In this document: piece by piece, positions 6,156-7,754 of the stretch
Layout: each line of letters begins with the position of its first letter
How positions within the stretch are numbered: position 1 is the stretch's first letter
Assembly: GCA_947449515.1 (NCBI GenBank)
Contig: CANFSD010000069.1
Location: forward strand, 1 to 7,754
Direction of reading: 5' to 3'
Length of the DNA: 7,754 nt
DNA from: Bacteroidota bacterium
GTDB taxonomy: Bacteria; Bacteroidota; Bacteroidia; UKL13-3
Translations under genes and position numbers: made by a program
The notes under the pieces: model-generated
Database searches by the model: none
Seen by the model: the letters and a program-made list of their open reading frames with translations, nothing else
What the model was told of the DNA's origin: nothing

Positions 6156-7754
6156 TTAATTGATATTGAGCTCACTTAAAATATTGTTTGCATGCGCTAC
6201 CTTTTGCAAGGTCCAAAGCACATACCTAATATCTACCGCAACACTTCTGCTATAGGCTTCGTTCCAAGCATAATCATTAATGGTTGCAGTATAGGCTCTG
6301 TCAAAATTTACACCTACCAAACTGCCATCTGCGTCTAATACCGGACTACCGCTGTTTCCGCCAGTTGTATCTAAGTTATAAAGGAAGTTAATAGGTAAGT
6401 CATTTAAGCCAGGGTGCATAAACTGTCCAAAATCTTTAGCGGCATATAGGTCTTTGATTACTTGAAGTAATTCATAGTCGGCACCATCTTCTTTTTCTAT
6501 AACACCTTTGAGTGTGGTAAATGGTTTGTTGTATTCTGCATCATTAGGGAAATAGCCTCTTACAAAGCCATAGGTAAAACGTAAAGTAGCATTGGCATCG
6601 GGAATAAATTGTTTTTGCTTGAAGGCACTTTTTGCATCGGCATAGCTGGCAAGTAGGGCATTTAATTTGCCATTTCGCTTGCTATCTACCTCATCAAAAA
6701 AATTCATTTCTACATTGATATTTGCGCATAATTTCACCAAGCCATCTTTCATTTCAGCAAATTCATCTGCGCTATCTGCTAAAATTTTAAGCATGTATTT
6801 TTTATCGCTTAATTTTGTTTTGGCATACAGTTTTTCTAAGATGTTTTTCCTTGCTTCTTCGCTTGGGTATTTTTTATAGAATTCCTCTACTGCGGCAATT
6901 TTATTGTTATTGTTGTAGTCATGAGCATCCTTAAACATTTTTAGGACACCTGGAATTTCAATGCTAGGATCCATTTGTGCGTATAACCTTTGGAAGTTTA
7001 CTTTTAGTTTTGGTACTTGAACACTTAGGAAGTTATTTTCTTCTTTTTCTGATTTTATTTGTTCGAAACTACGCTTGTAATTATCAATGATAGCAGCCAT
7101 TTGCAATGTTGGTGCTACAGAATAGATATAGTCAAAAAACAAGTTCCTTGGAGCGTTTTCAATTATTTCATTGTATAAAGAATTTATTTCGGGAACCACT
7201 TTTCCAAATTGTTTATTCAGGTTTGGATCGGCCTCAATAAATTTTTGCATTTCTTTTTCTTCAGCAAATTTCTTCTCGGTTAGTCCAACTCGTCTAAAGC
7301 CTTGTAACTTTCCCTTGTAGTTTTTGGTGGTATTGGCCAATGATTTAATTTTTCCCGCATACTTAATTTGAAGGCTATCATTACCTCTGCCCAATTCTTC
7401 CATTTGGTTAATTTGCCAATCGTATAAATCACTTACATATTTTAGCATGTAATTTTCGTGGTATTTGTAGAAGGCAGCAGGTTGGTTTCTAAAGGTTCTT
7501 CCTGGGTAGCCAAGAATAAATACAAAATCGTTTTCGTTGATTCCTTTTAGGTTTATTTTTAAGAAACGTTTTGGTTTGAAAGGAACATTGTTAACGCTGT
7601 ATTCTGCTGCAGAACCGTCGGGTGCTACGTATGCCCTTAAGAAGGCAAAATCGCCACTATGGCGCGGCCAAACCCAATTGTCTTTTTCGCCACCATACTC
7701 GCCAATGCTTCTTGCTGGAACATAAACCACCCGCACATCTTTGAGCAATTGGTA
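6156..7754 (-). CDS. S46-family dipeptidyl-peptidase, DPP11-like (N-terminus beyond window)
   Basis: The last 532 codons of an S46 serine dipeptidyl-peptidase are present. The frame stays open to the right edge (Tyr-Gln-Leu-Leu-Lys-Asp-Val), so about 190 residues are missing, including the signal peptide and catalytic His. Visible are the Asp-bearing block GGEKDNWVWPRHSGDF, the helical middle domain (about 90-370), and the serine motif TGGNSGSPV with the nucleophile codon at 6351-6353. The C-terminal family block VDIRYVLW follows. Arg in GVNFDR (codon 6297-6299) lies exactly 18 residues after the Ser. In Porphyromonas DPP11 the Ser655/Arg673 pair has the same spacing and selects Asp/Glu at P1, whereas DPP7 has Gly there. 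An acidic-residue dipeptidyl-peptidase of the periplasm is therefore likely. A TTG at 7748 could be read as a start, but homology continues past it. Fmt follows 4 bases downstream. Confidence 0.95.
   Translation of the reverse strand, partial: YQLLKDVRVVYVPARSIGEYGGEKDNWVWPRHSGDFAFLRAYVAPDGSAAEYSVNNVPFKPKRFLKINLKGINENDFVFILGYPGRTFRNQPAAFYKYHENYMLKYVSDLYDWQINQMEELGRGNDSLQIKYAGKIKSLANTTKNYKGKLQGFRRVGLTEKKFAEEKEMQKFIEADPNLNKQFGKVVPEINSLYNEIIENAPRNLFFDYIYSVAPTLQMAAIIDNYKRSFEQIKSEKEENNFLSVQVPKLKVNFQRLYAQMDPSIEIPGVLKMFKDAHDYNNNNKIAAVEEFYKKYPSEEARKNILEKLYAKTKLSDKKYMLKILADSADEFAEMKDGLVKLCANINVEMNFFDEVDSKRNGKLNALLASYADAKSAFKQKQFIPDANATLRFTYGFVRGYFPNDAEYNKPFTTLKGVIEKEDGADYELLQVIKDLYAAKDFGQFMHPGLNDLPINFLYNLDTTGGNSGSPVLDADGSLVGVNFDRAYTATINDYAWNEAYSRSVAVDIRYVLWTLQKVAHANNILSELNIN

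Noticed and set aside
5496..6159. Overlapping plus-strand open frames opposite fmt.
   Set aside because: They are antiparallel to a strongly conserved housekeeping gene and their translations resemble no family.
5237..6175. Fmt starting at the in-frame ATG at 6175.
   Set aside because: It would add eight residues (MSSISIKQ) before the conserved MRIVFLGTP start and overlap the peptidase gene; the ATG at 6151 fits the family.
6156..7748. A complete peptidase starting at the TTG at 7748.
   Set aside because: The frame stays open to the window edge, and S46 proteins need the upstream His-bearing half and signal peptide; this is a truncation by the window, not a short gene.

Overview
The window looks like an ordinary chromosomal stretch of a member of the Bacteroidota (Flavobacteriia, Sphingobacteriia or Chitinophagia type; I cannot place it further). 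The DNA is AT-rich. The one clear promoter has the Bacteroidota form TTG-N19-TAnnTTTG. Starts are preceded by A-rich sequence rather than Shine-Dalgarno sites. The protein families also fit this phylum: S46 dipeptidyl-peptidase, small secreted beta-barrels with signal peptides cut before Gln, and a DOPA-dioxygenase with an N-terminal RKxFIK-type extension. There are no mobile elements, CRISPR arrays, tRNAs or rRNAs, and every complete gene appears intact.

The left half is on the plus strand. A strong promoter (49-78) drives a signal-less YceI-family protein (110-640). It is coupled by a TAATG junction to a four-helix membrane protein (640-1038). A textbook hairpin-plus-T terminator follows (1053-1086). 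Next comes a second TAATG-coupled pair: a cytosolic DsbA-family CGWC thiol oxidoreductase (1097-1732) and a LigB/YgiD-type 4,5-DOPA extradiol dioxygenase (1732-2604). After a 78-base gap, a GTG-started gene (2683-4068) encodes a DEDDh exonuclease fused to a UvrC/Cho-like GIY-YIG nuclease with a UvrC-like cysteine cluster.

The right half is on the minus strand and reads as one tightly packed operon, transcribed from right to left. It holds a truncated S46 dipeptidyl-peptidase with DPP11-type specificity residues (running off the right edge to 6156), then methionyl-tRNA formyltransferase fmt (6151-5237), then two secreted beta-barrel-like proteins (5240-4695 and 4694-4065). Its junctions are 4 bases apart, 4 bases overlapping, and directly abutting. 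The two halves meet tail to tail at 4065-4068, where the stop codons of both strands share one TTAA palindrome.

The most distinctive item is the exonuclease/GIY-YIG fusion. It resembles the front half of UvrC joined to a proofreading-type exonuclease, lacks the rest of UvrC, and carries an unassigned C-terminal region. Family membership elsewhere is mostly clear. What is uncertain is the function of the 132-residue membrane protein and of the two barrels. I see no convincing evidence of a wholly new system; the findings are specific points to check.
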